From an uncultured Lachnospiraceae bacterium (GTDB lineage: Bacteria; Bacillota; Clostridia; Lachnospirales; Lachnospiraceae), in the NCBI GenBank assembly GCA_900549995.1, contig URQQ01000063.1, positions 1 through 23,678 of the forward strand: a stretch of DNA of 23,678 nucleotides, in the 5' to 3' direction. Shown one piece after another: positions 6,307 to 14,258 of this stretch. The position numbers and the translations under genes are program-made. The first letter of the stretch is position 1; every line of letters begins with the position of its first letter. Under the pieces are notes generated by a model. The model saw only the letters and a list, made by a program, of their open reading frames with translations, did no database searches and was not told the origin of the DNA.

Positions 6307-7845
6307 TCAGTGCATTCCCTTTTTGATCTCACCATCCATATAATAGAATACACATTGGTCTTCCTGTCTTTTGATCTGCATCACTGCATCCCCGATGTGG
6401 ATCACTGTCCCGGCATGGACTGTATCCGCCACAAGCCTGCTTTTTCCAACCTCCCTTATCTGCTGGTTCATTGCCGATAGGGCAGCCTGAAGCTGTTTCA
6501 TCCTCATCTGGTTTACCGGTTCCTGTATCTTCAGCTCATTCAGCCGGTTCTGCTGAGACTCGGATATCATCCCGGCCTTTTCCTTCGCCGCAAGATAATC
6601 GATATTTTTTCTGCACTCCAGCAGCTGTTTTGTAACTACCTGCACTTCTGCTTTGGCCGTCTCGACAGCCTCCAGAAGCTCCGGCGTCACACCGAGCGTG
6701 ATATCCGTGGCAATATGGCTCATCGCTCCCACTGTTTTCACTTTCATTGTGTGATATACGGCACAGCTGCCTCCGATGAATGCCCCCCGTCTGCCAAACA
6801 GTGTGACATTCTTCTCACAGGAGACTTTGGAATTAATGATATACTCTGCGTCTACATTTCCTTTCGCATAGATCGTACAATCCTCAAGGAACTGCCCGGT
6901 AATATTTCCCTTCGCTTTCAGAACTCCGGTCTTCATCCCCCTCATTCCTTTGTGAAGGAGAATATCTCCCCCGGCTTCCAGATGCGCTCCTTCCACCATG
7001 CCGACAACCGTGATGTCTCCTTTTGCTCTGACCTCATATCCTTCATATACATCGCCCCGGATATATACACTTCCTGAGAACTGGATGTTGCCGACAGAAT
7101 TATCCACATTTCCGGCGACTTCAAACACATTTTCCACATGGAAACGCCCGTTTCGAAATGTCAGGTTCCCCTCACATCCCGTCAGAAGCTGTGTCTGATC
7201 CTCAGAATATACTATATTCTTTCCCTGCGGAATCGGCGGAATACGCCCGCGCTTTGCCCGGACAGGCTGACCGTATATGTCTATCCCGTCCTCCCCTTCC
7301 TTCGGCTGCGTAATTTCACAGACCAGATCCCCCTTTTTTACATTGTGGATCAGGTTCATGTTTTTAAAATCTATCCCGCCGTTTTCCTTCTGTGCAAACT
7401 TCAGCTGGTGCTTCCTTGGAAAATAATCTTTAATCTTCCCGTTCTGCCCGTCTACCGGCGGTTTTCCTTCCGCGATCTTATATAGCTGACGATACGGTTT
7501 ATTCTCTGCAATGTCATCAATTTTATCTGTGAATATGCCATATACAATTCCTTTTTCTGCAAGTGCATTTTCCAGATCTTCCTTCGTGATGTCTCTGCCA
7601 TTCCCCTCGGGTTCGTGAACGAAGATTGCCGCCGACATCCTGTCATTTTCTACGATTAACTCCACGGAAGCATCCCGGTGAACGATCTGTTCTTCAATAA
7701 ACTCTTCGAGTATATCGTCTGCAGCGTATGGCTCATCCTCCATATAGCCTTCCATCCGCTTTACTCTTTCGATATCTGAATCATTCCAGTCTTCTACGGT
7801 TTCAATCATAGAATCATCTGCAAGCCCATAATCTTCTTCTCTCAC
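6307..7845 (-). CDS. fapA: FapA family (DUF342) flagellar assembly protein
   Basis: A 512-residue cytoplasmic protein. It has an acidic N-terminal segment (about 1-60), a FapA N domain (about 60-170), a glycine-rich right-handed beta-helix (about 200-375, with steps such as GNVDNSVGNIQFSGSVYIRGDV and GDITVVGMVEGAHLEAGGDI read in pieces), a coiled coil (about 385-465), and a small C-terminal beta part. DUF342 proteins are common in clostridial flagellar loci; related FapA is linked to polar flagellar function in Vibrio, but the biochemical job is not settled. The start is GTG 7845, supported by GGAGG 7 bases before it. A non-ATG start may keep expression low. It lies 53 bases after the FlgG-like gene and 33 before the FliK-like gene. 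Confidence 0.87.
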   Translation of the reverse strand: MREEDYGLADDSMIETVEDWNDSDIERVKRMEGYMEDEPYAADDILEEFIEEQIVHRDASVELIVENDRMSAAIFVHEPEGNGRDITKEDLENALAEKGIVYGIFTDKIDDIAENKPYRQLYKIAEGKPPVDGQNGKIKDYFPRKHQLKFAQKENGGIDFKNMNLIHNVKKGDLVCEITQPKEGEDGIDIYGQPVRAKRGRIPPIPQGKNIVYSEDQTQLLTGCEGNLTFRNGRFHVENVFEVAGNVDNSVGNIQFSGSVYIRGDVYEGYEVRAKGDITVVGMVEGAHLEAGGDILLHKGMRGMKTGVLKAKGNITGQFLEDCTIYAKGNVDAEYIINSKVSCEKNVTLFGRRGAFIGGSCAVYHTMKVKTVGAMSHIATDITLGVTPELLEAVETAKAEVQVVTKQLLECRKNIDYLAAKEKAGMISESQQNRLNELKIQEPVNQMRMKQLQAALSAMNQQIREVGKSRLVADTVHAGTVIHIGDAVMQIKRQEDQCVFYYMDGEIKKGMH

Positions 7846-7898
7846 GGATTTCCCTCCCTGCTGTCTCCTGTTAAAGCGTTCCCTCAGTTCCTCTGCGG

Positions 7899-8633
7899 CT
7901 ATCTCAGATTATTGATCATCTCTTCCAGCTGGTCTGCTGTCGTCACGATTCTTCCATTCATCTGAAATGCGCGCTGGGCCTCGATCACCTTGATCATGCC
8001 GTCTCCCATATCTACAGCCGATGCCTCCAGTGCATTCTGCACCAGTCTGTTCTGCGCACTGCTCGCAACAGACGCCCTTGCTCCGGTATTATCCGACTCC
8101 CGGTACAGATTGTTTCCGACCGGAGTGAGGCCGGACGGATTGGCAAATGTATAAAGCCCGATACGATTATATATGGAATTTAAGTCTGCCGTATTCGTTC
8201 CCGGGATCATCGGTACCTGAATTCTCTGTCCATTTCCATCCAGCACATAAGACCCGTCCCCGGTTGTAAGATATGCCTCCTGTCCCTGCATGCTGAGCAT
8301 AAATGCACCGTCTCTCGTATACATTGTATTGCCGCTTCCATTATCTACAGCAAAATAAGCCTGTCCTGCAATCGCAAAATCCAATGCCCGTTCTGTCTTC
8401 GTCAGCACTCCCTGCTGAAACACACAGTTGACTTCCGAAACTTTCGAGCCATGTCCCTGTACGTGGTTTCCTTCTACTTTGGTATTCATATCTGAGTACA
8501 GAAGATCCTGAAAAGAAGCTTCCATATTCTTATATCCTGTCGTATTCATATTCGCCATATTATTGGCTGTCACATCAAGTTTATCCTGAAATGCCTGCAT
8601 TCCCGCAGCTGCGGAATAAAAAGCAACGTTCAT
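7899..8633 (-). CDS. Flagellar rod/hook-basal body protein, FlgG/FlhP-like
   Basis: A 244-residue axial protein exported by the flagellar secretion system. The N-terminal rod signature is clear (YSAAAGMQAFQDKLDVTANNMANMNTTGYK), the central strand has LDFAIAGQAYFAV, and the C-terminal helix reads ALEASAVDMGDGMIKVIEAQ, then RAFQMNGRIVTTADQLEEMI. This is the FlgF/FlgG/FlhP class, which makes the distal or proximal rod in Gram-positive bacteria. It follows a paralogous gene by 21 bases. Telling FlgG from FlhP needs a tree, so I leave the symbol open. Confidence 0.92.
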   Translation of the reverse strand: MNVAFYSAAAGMQAFQDKLDVTANNMANMNTTGYKNMEASFQDLLYSDMNTKVEGNHVQGHGSKVSEVNCVFQQGVLTKTERALDFAIAGQAYFAVDNGSGNTMYTRDGAFMLSMQGQEAYLTTGDGSYVLDGNGQRIQVPMIPGTNTADLNSIYNRIGLYTFANPSGLTPVGNNLYRESDNTGARASVASSAQNRLVQNALEASAVDMGDGMIKVIEAQRAFQMNGRIVTTADQLEEMINNLR

Positions 8634-8654
8634 TTTACTCTGCCCCTTCCTCTT

Positions 8655-9386
8655 CTATAACTTCCCAATCTCGGACGCGGTCTTCTGGTTCATCTGGTCT
8701 ATGATACTCAGTGCCTTGCCGCAAGACTGAAATGCCCGCTGTACCTCCATCGCGCTTGTCATCTCCTTTTGAAGATTGACATTGGATTCCTCCAGCATCC
8801 CCTGCTGTGTCTCAGGGTAAACCTGATTCACCTGCGCCGCTGTATAGGTTCCGTCAGGGTTCTGTGTCAGAGTGCCGTAATCGGCCGGCTCTACGATCCG
8901 AAGCCGGTCAATCAGATCGCCGTTCACATCATAGACCCCTCCGATCTCACCGACTGAAAATGTACCGCTGCCTACCTGTATCGGCCCCTGCTCTCCGATC
9001 ACACGCCCGATTCCCGGAAGGACAAGATACCCTTCTCCGTCCAGATTAAAATTTCCATTCCTCGTCAAATACTGCCCCTGTTCTCCCTGTATGGTAAAAT
9101 ACCCGGCTCCTTTGATTGCCACATCATACGGACGGCTTGTCTCTCTATAGCTGCCGGCTGTAAAGTCAATCGCCTCTTCCGACACAATCGAGATTGGTGT
9201 TCCGCCTCCGATCTGTGTCTTTTTGCCATTCTGCAGACGGATCAGTTCGTCTTCAAAGGTTGTAGCAGCCAGATGCTTTGCCTGATATCCCGGCGTACTC
9301 TGGTTCGCCATATTGTTGGAAATCAGATTCAGTTTTCGCTGATTCATCATCATTCCGGATGCTACTGTATAAAATCCTGAAAACAT
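8655..9386 (-). CDS. Flagellar rod/hook-basal body protein, FlgF/FlhO-like
   Basis: A 243-residue paralogue of the next gene. Its rod signature is MMMNQRKLNLISNNMANQSTPGYQ (read in two parts), the central motif is YDVAIKGAGYFTI, and the C-terminal helix is LEESNVNLQKEMTSAMEVQ followed by RAFQSCGKAL. The N-terminal motif departs a little from FlgG, which fits FlgF or FlhO. It starts 4 bases after the sigma-factor stop, with the ribosome site AAAGGGTGATGAG overlapping the end of the sigma gene, so translation is probably coupled. Confidence 0.92.
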   Translation of the reverse strand: MFSGFYTVASGMMMNQRKLNLISNNMANQSTPGYQAKHLAATTFEDELIRLQNGKKTQIGGGTPISIVSEEAIDFTAGSYRETSRPYDVAIKGAGYFTIQGEQGQYLTRNGNFNLDGEGYLVLPGIGRVIGEQGPIQVGSGTFSVGEIGGVYDVNGDLIDRLRIVEPADYGTLTQNPDGTYTAAQVNQVYPETQQGMLEESNVNLQKEMTSAMEVQRAFQSCGKALSIIDQMNQKTASEIGKL

Positions 9387-9390
9387 CTCA

Positions 9391-10176
9391 TCACCCTTTC
9401 ATATAATCCTCTAACTGTAGCTTCAGCTTCAGTATTGCTTTTGTATGTATCTGGCAGACCCTGGACTCTCCGATTTCCAGTATCTCAGCGATCTGCGCAT
9501 ATTTCAGTTCCTCATAATAATACAGCGTTATCACAAGACGTTCCTTTTCAGACAGCCCCTCAATCGCCCGGGCAAGCATCTGTTTCATCTCCTGCCGGAA
9601 GATATTCGCCTCCGGTTTCACGGAATCATCCTGATTCGCCAGCTCTGACTTTGCCATGAACACCGTCATATCCTGGATTACATTTTCAAAAGACAGAACT
9701 ACGGAATTGTTGATCGCCCTGAGATTCTCGTCCAGTTTCTCACCTGTCATATCCATGCGCTCGGCAATTTCCTCCATAGACGGCTCCCGCAGTTTTTCAT
9801 TCGCAATTTCCATATATGTCTTTTCGATCTGCTTTCCAAGGCGCCTCGTGCGGTGCGGCACCCAGTCCTGCTTTCTGATATAGTCAATCAGGGCACCTTT
9901 CACCCGCAGAAACGCATAAGTCTCGAATTTCGCCCCTTTTGCCTCATCGTAACGCTCAATACAGTCCATCAGCGCAAGAACTCCCTGGTTCACAAGATCC
10001 TCTTCCTGAATCGCGTTCGGAAGAATCCCTCTCATCTGAACTGCCGCTGACCGGGCAATATAGAGATAATTCATCAAAAGCTCATTGCGAAGTTCTGTAT
10101 CTTTCGTCTCCTGGTACTCTCTCAGTATTCTGATGTCCGCTGCCGTCTCCTGTACCTTCATCTGTTCTGCTGGCAC
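9391..10176 (-). CDS. fliA: Flagellar sigma factor, FliA/SigD/WhiG family (sigma-28)
   Basis: A 261-residue group 3 sigma factor. Region 2 (about 30-110) has EEDLVNQGVLALMDCIERYD, then KFETYAFLRVKGALIDYIRK and DWVPHRTRR. Region 3 is about 115-175. Region 4 (about 205-258) has LSEKERLVITLYYYEEL, then AQIAEILEIGESRVCQIHTKA. It directs RNA polymerase to late flagellar promoters; the flagellin promoter at 2975-2948 matches its consensus. The start is GTG 10176, with GAGGTGA about 6 bases before it; an in-frame ATG lies five codons on. It sits 19 bases after flhA, at the end of the core genes as in Bacillus and clostridial operons. Usually flhF, flhG and che genes lie between the two; none is here. 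Confidence 0.95.
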   Translation of the reverse strand: MPAEQMKVQETAADIRILREYQETKDTELRNELLMNYLYIARSAAVQMRGILPNAIQEEDLVNQGVLALMDCIERYDEAKGAKFETYAFLRVKGALIDYIRKQDWVPHRTRRLGKQIEKTYMEIANEKLREPSMEEIAERMDMTGEKLDENLRAINNSVVLSFENVIQDMTVFMAKSELANQDDSVKPEANIFRQEMKQMLARAIEGLSEKERLVITLYYYEELKYAQIAEILEIGESRVCQIHTKAILKLKLQLEDYMKG

Positions 10177-10195
10177 CAGACTTCACCTCACTTTT

Positions 10196-12247
10196 TTAGG
10201 AAATGGCTATGTTCCCCAATGCCTGAATTTGTATATCATTGTCAATCTCACTGAAAGAGATGACCGTGGCATCCGGATAAAACTGATCAATCAGTTTTTT
10301 AAAATAAATTCTGACAACCGGTGATGTCAGCACGATCGGCACTGTAACCAGTTCCTTCACTTTATTAATCTCCTCTGTCGCCGCACTGATAATACTTTGT
10401 ATCGTCATAGGATCCAGTGCCAGATAAGATCCTGTCTCCACCTTCTTTACTGATGTCATAATCAGATTCTCAATCTTTTCGTCAAGACTCAGCACTTTCA
10501 TCTGTCCTGCCTCAGAGAATCTGTGGGAGATTGTACGGCGCAGTGCCTGACGCACATACTCTGTCAGCATATCCGTATCCTTCGTCTGCATTCCATAATC
10601 CCCAAGGGTCTCAAGAATCGTCTCCATATCCTTGATCGGTATGTTTTCCCGCAACAGATTCGCCAGCACCTTCTGAAGATTTCCAATGGAAATAATCTCC
10701 GGAACAATGTCATCTACGATCGCTTCATTTGCCTTTCTTACATTCCCAAGTATGTTGTTTAATTCCTGACGGTTCAGCAGCTCGTGCAGATGCGCCTTGA
10801 TCACTTCCGACAAATGTGTGATGATAACAGACGTCGGATCAATCAATGTGTATCCTGCCATCTCAGCCTGAAGTTTCTTGTCCTCACTGATCCATTTCGC
10901 AGGTATATGGAAGGCCGGATCGATCGTATCAATACCGCTGATCTCCTCTGCACCCTCACCTGGCACAAGCGCCAGATAGTGGTTCGTCAGTATATCTCCT
11001 CTGGCAACTTCTTCCCCCTTCAGCTTAATACTGTACTGATTTGGGTTCAGCTGGCCGCTGTCCTTTAATCTTACCGATGGAATGACAAATCCCATCTCGA
11101 CAGCCATCTGTTTCCTGAACATGACAACACGGTCAATAAAGTTCCCGCCGCTTCCCTCATCGACAAGCGGAATCAGGCTGTAACCAAATTCCATTTCAAT
11201 CTGTTCTACATTCAATAATCCGTATATATTTTCTACATTCTTATAAAATGATGCTTCACTTTGTACTTCCGCTTCCATCAGAGGCGGCGCAGAATCAATC
11301 ACTGCCTGTTTTGCCTTTCTTCCCAGATAGATGCCAAGACCTATGAGCGTTCCGCCGATCATCAGAATCTGTACTACCGGGAAACCCGGGATCAGACAGA
11401 GACAGCAGACTGCGCATCCAGCCATGATCAGCACTTTCGGCTGTGCTATGAACTGCCCGCTTAAATCTTCACTTAAATTATTCTTTGATGCCGACCGGGT
11501 TACAATCATACCGGTTGATACAGAGATCAAAAGTGCCGGAATCTGTGATACCAGACCGTCACCGATGGTCGACGTTGTATAGATCTGCATAATCTCCTGA
11601 AAACCGCCCTGCTGGCTCATAAAGCCAACAATCAGACCGCCGATAAAGTTGATAATCGTTATGATGATAGAGATGATTGCATCACCTTTGACGAACTTGG
11701 TGGCACCATCCATCGAACCAAAGAAATCTGCTTCCCTCTGAATTTTGGAACGGCGCTCTCTTGCCTCCTGCTCGTCAATCAGTCCGGAATTCAAATCCGC
11801 ATCAATAGCCATCTGCTTTCCGGGCATCGCATCCAGGGTAAATCTTGCGGCAACTTCTGCCACACGCTCAGAACCCTTCGTTATGACGATAAACTGGACG
11901 AGAACAATGATCAGAAAGATAATGAATCCGATGACGGCATTTCCGCGGATTACGAATTCACCAAACGTCTTGACCACCTGTCCTGCATACCCGTTATCAA
12001 ATAAGATTCTTCTGGTAGATGAGATATTTAACCCAAGCCTTAAGAGCGTCGTAATCAGCAGAAGGGATGGAAAAATCGCAAACTCCAGCGGTTCTTTGAT
12101 GTACATGGTCATACACAGAATCATAAAAGACAGTGCGATATTAAAAATAAACATAAAATCCAGAAGAAACGTAGGCAGCGGAATGATAATCAGAAAGATA
12201 ATTCCGATGACGCCTGCCGTCAATACATAGTTAAATCGCTGTCTCAA
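10196..12247 (-). CDS. flhA: Flagellar export gate protein FlhA
   Basis: A 683-residue inner-membrane protein of the FHIPEP family. The N-terminal half (about 1-320) carries about eight membrane segments and the conserved LLRLGLNISSTRRIL, DAMPGKQMAIDADLNSGLI and FVKGDAIISIIITIINFIGG stretches. The C-terminal half (about 340-683) is the cytosolic nonamer ring that docks export chaperones, with LDPMTIQSIISA near the end. It forms the proton-driven gate with FlhB and FliP/Q/R, none of which is encoded nearby. The start is probably TTG 12247, since no better in-frame start lies close and GGTGAG is just upstream within the preceding gene's end; that gene stops 2 bases earlier. Confidence 0.95.
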   Translation of the reverse strand: MRQRFNYVLTAGVIGIIFLIIIPLPTFLLDFMFIFNIALSFMILCMTMYIKEPLEFAIFPSLLLITTLLRLGLNISSTRRILFDNGYAGQVVKTFGEFVIRGNAVIGFIIFLIIVLVQFIVITKGSERVAEVAARFTLDAMPGKQMAIDADLNSGLIDEQEARERRSKIQREADFFGSMDGATKFVKGDAIISIIITIINFIGGLIVGFMSQQGGFQEIMQIYTTSTIGDGLVSQIPALLISVSTGMIVTRSASKNNLSEDLSGQFIAQPKVLIMAGCAVCCLCLIPGFPVVQILMIGGTLIGLGIYLGRKAKQAVIDSAPPLMEAEVQSEASFYKNVENIYGLLNVEQIEMEFGYSLIPLVDEGSGGNFIDRVVMFRKQMAVEMGFVIPSVRLKDSGQLNPNQYSIKLKGEEVARGDILTNHYLALVPGEGAEEISGIDTIDPAFHIPAKWISEDKKLQAEMAGYTLIDPTSVIITHLSEVIKAHLHELLNRQELNNILGNVRKANEAIVDDIVPEIISIGNLQKVLANLLRENIPIKDMETILETLGDYGMQTKDTDMLTEYVRQALRRTISHRFSEAGQMKVLSLDEKIENLIMTSVKKVETGSYLALDPMTIQSIISAATEEINKVKELVTVPIVLTSPVVRIYFKKLIDQFYPDATVISFSEIDNDIQIQALGNIAIS

Positions 12248-12249
12248 CT

Positions 12250-13263
12250 TTACTCACCATTTCCAAAGATATTATTCTTGTTTATAATCTCAGTAATTCT
12301 TACTCCAAAGTTATCATCAATCACTACGACATTGCCCCTTGCAATCAGCTGCCCGTTCACGATAATGTCCACCGGTGCATCTGCCTGTTTTTCAAGTTCA
12401 ATCACAGTTCCTTTGTCAAATCCAAGAACTTCTTTTAACTTTCTTTTTGCACGGCCGATCTCAACATTCACTTTCAGAGGGACATTCATAATCAGCCCGA
12501 TATTGCTTCTGTATGGAATATCGATGTCATCCACACTCTGTCTCCTCGGTGCTGTCCCCCCGTTCATGAACAATTCTTTCTGCCGTGATCCGCCTTCCTG
12601 ATTCTTCAGAGCCCTGGTTTTGACCTGCTGTTCCTCTTCTGCCGCTTTGTCATTTCTGATCTTTTTGGCTTCTGACTCCTGTGTCAGTGTATCCTGTGCG
12701 GTCCTTGAGAATATCCACATGAATTCAGAATCGATCATCTGATCGATCTTCATCTGATATGTAAATACGAGCACTTCTGTGTCAGGGCTCTCCCCCATCA
12801 CCTGGGCAAGATTCCCTTCCTCGTCTGACTCCGTCAGTTCGCATCCTGAGGCCTCCATCGTATGTTCCAGATATTTCGCCCCGGCTTTTACTGCGCTCTG
12901 CGACATCTGATTCATAATCTCTTTTGCCGCACTTAATGAGATTTCATCAAACACGAAATCCGGGCTGGCCAGTTCATCGATCCCCATCAGCTTATTCAGA
13001 AAAATCTGAACATCCCGCTGTCTGAAAATCATCATCATCGTTCCTGCGGCATTGGATGTAAGACAGTATTTGGCAAAAAGTGCCGGCTCAAGAAGTGAAT
13101 ATTCTACCTCCTGAAGTTTCATGCTCCGTTTTTCCGGCATTGACACGCTGATATCACATTTCATGATAGCGGATAAGGAGTCTTCTGACGCTTTCCTGTA
13201 TCTGGCTATTACTTCGTCAAAGATTTCTGTTTCTGTTTTCTGTAATTCCTGTTCATTCGGCAT
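12250..13263 (-). CDS. fliY: Flagellar switch protein, FliY/FliN type (CheC-like plus SpoA domains)
   Basis: A 337-residue rotor C-ring protein. Residues 20-190 form a CheC/FliY-like domain with one phosphatase-type motif, SAAKEIMNQ (E115 and N118). Residues 190-250 are a charged linker, and 256-327 are a typical FliN SpoA domain (IGLIMNVPLKVNVEIGRAK, VLGFDKGTVIELE, ...). Ordinary FliM and FliY begin with a CheY-P-binding LSQxEIDxLL peptide; here the N-terminus (MPNEQELQKTETEI) lacks it. It follows motA by 15 bases with AAAAGGAG as ribosome site, where motB, fliL and fliM would normally lie. It could be the only switch protein of this locus or partner a FliM encoded elsewhere. Confidence 0.88.
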   Translation of the reverse strand: MPNEQELQKTETEIFDEVIARYRKASEDSLSAIMKCDISVSMPEKRSMKLQEVEYSLLEPALFAKYCLTSNAAGTMMMIFRQRDVQIFLNKLMGIDELASPDFVFDEISLSAAKEIMNQMSQSAVKAGAKYLEHTMEASGCELTESDEEGNLAQVMGESPDTEVLVFTYQMKIDQMIDSEFMWIFSRTAQDTLTQESEAKKIRNDKAAEEEQQVKTRALKNQEGGSRQKELFMNGGTAPRRQSVDDIDIPYRSNIGLIMNVPLKVNVEIGRAKRKLKEVLGFDKGTVIELEKQADAPVDIIVNGQLIARGNVVVIDDNFGVRITEIINKNNIFGNGE

Positions 13264-13278
13264 ATCCGCATACTCCTT

Positions 13279-14148
13279 TTAAGCGTTTTGTTTCTTTTCT
13301 TCTGCTTTTCTTCTGCTTCTTTTCTCTTTTTTCGGCTTTTTGCCGTCCTCAGTTTCCTGCCTGGTCTCTTCTGGTTTTTTCTGGCTCGCCGGAAGAAGTT
13401 TATATAATTTTTCTTCGATGAATTTCGGGTTCTCACCTTCCTGAATCGCAGTGACACCTTCCATAATCAATGTCTTGCAAAGAAATTCTTCATCATGTCT
13501 TGCTTTCAGTTTCGTAGACATCGGAATAAAAACAATGTTCGCCAACAGGGAACCATACAATGTCGTGATCAGTGCAACCGCCATTCCCTGTGCCAGCTTA
13601 TCAACATCAGACATATTCCCCAGCATCAGTATCAGTCCGATCAGTGTACCGATCATACCAAATGCCGGCGCTGCCGCCGCCCCTTTCTCATAAATCTCCC
13701 GGTCAAGCGCATGTCTTTCATCCAGCTGGGTCAGCTCTGTCTCCATCAGTGTCCGCACTTTTTCCAGATCTACAGAGTCTACCACAAGAAGCAGACTGTT
13801 ATGAAGAAACGGATCCTCAATCTCATTTAATTTATCTTCCAGTGACAGAAGGCCCTTCATTCTGGCTTCTTTTGCAATCTCAACAATCTGGTTAATGTAC
13901 TGTGCAGTATCGTATTTTACCGGCTTCAATATGATTTTCAGATGTTTCCCGATCTTCTTAAAATTCTTCACCGGGAAGGAGATCATCAATACTCCTATCG
14001 TTCCTCCTACTGTAATTGCCAAACTGGTCGGATCTGCAAATGCTCTCAGATTGCTGACCAGAAACTTCATCGTCTCTGAATCAAATATCATCCCAAACAA
14101 CACAAATCCTACTGCCAGTATAAAACCTAATATCGACATTATATCCAT
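13279..14148 (-). CDS. motA: Stator proton/sodium channel protein MotA
   Basis: A 289-residue membrane protein with four membrane segments (about 5-22, 38-57, 157-178, 190-210) and the usual cytoplasmic loop between segments 2 and 3. Family marks are FADPTSLAITVGGT, PAFGMIGTLIGLILMLG and ITTLYGSLLANIVF. With MotB it makes the torque-generating stator that pushes on FliG. The C-terminus carries a long K/E/R-rich tail (about 250-289) beyond the usual LLP end. motB, which normally follows and overlaps, is absent; the next gene is fliY. It is 106 bases from flbD, a gap filled by a palindromic repeat that may reduce read-through. Confidence 0.94.
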   Translation of the reverse strand: MDIMSILGFILAVGFVLFGMIFDSETMKFLVSNLRAFADPTSLAITVGGTIGVLMISFPVKNFKKIGKHLKIILKPVKYDTAQYINQIVEIAKEARMKGLLSLEDKLNEIEDPFLHNSLLLVVDSVDLEKVRTLMETELTQLDERHALDREIYEKGAAAAPAFGMIGTLIGLILMLGNMSDVDKLAQGMAVALITTLYGSLLANIVFIPMSTKLKARHDEEFLCKTLIMEGVTAIQEGENPKFIEEKLYKLLPASQKKPEETRQETEDGKKPKKEKRSRRKAEEKKQNA

Positions 14149-14187
14149 AATTCTATCCTCTTCGTTTCCCTGTACTTGCCCTTATAA

Positions 14188-14258
14188 AGAGCGTATCCGG
14201 ACATTCTTACTTAAAGATGTCCGACACGTTCTAGAGCGTATTTTCAAACACGCTCTAG
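14188..14258. repeat. Compound palindromic repeat between flbD and motA
   Basis: Two hairpins joined at a CTAG. One is CTAGAGCGT/ACGCTCTAG (9 bp, 14231-14258, loop 10). The other pairs 14188-14204 with 14217-14232 (AGAGCGT...CGGACAT core, one bulge). The TAG of the first CTAG on the minus strand is the flbD stop codon. The minus-strand start CTAGAGCGTGTTTGAAAA recurs with two changes after fliJ and in a weaker form between fliI and fliJ, so this is a repeat family. Confidence 0.8.

Noticed and set aside
7846..7898. Short open stretch before fapA (I-A-A-E-E-L-R-E-R-F...) as part of a FlgJ-like gene or a longer FapA
   Set aside because: It is only about 20 codons, has no ribosome site, and is limited by a stop inside the flgG end. 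The GTG at 7845 has a good ribosome site.
13209..13457. Lys/Arg-rich 82-residue reading frame on the minus strand across the motA-fliY junction
   Set aside because: It is an out-of-frame reading of the K/E-rich motA tail and the fliY start. It has no MotB features (no membrane segment or OmpA-like domain) and no ribosome site of its own.
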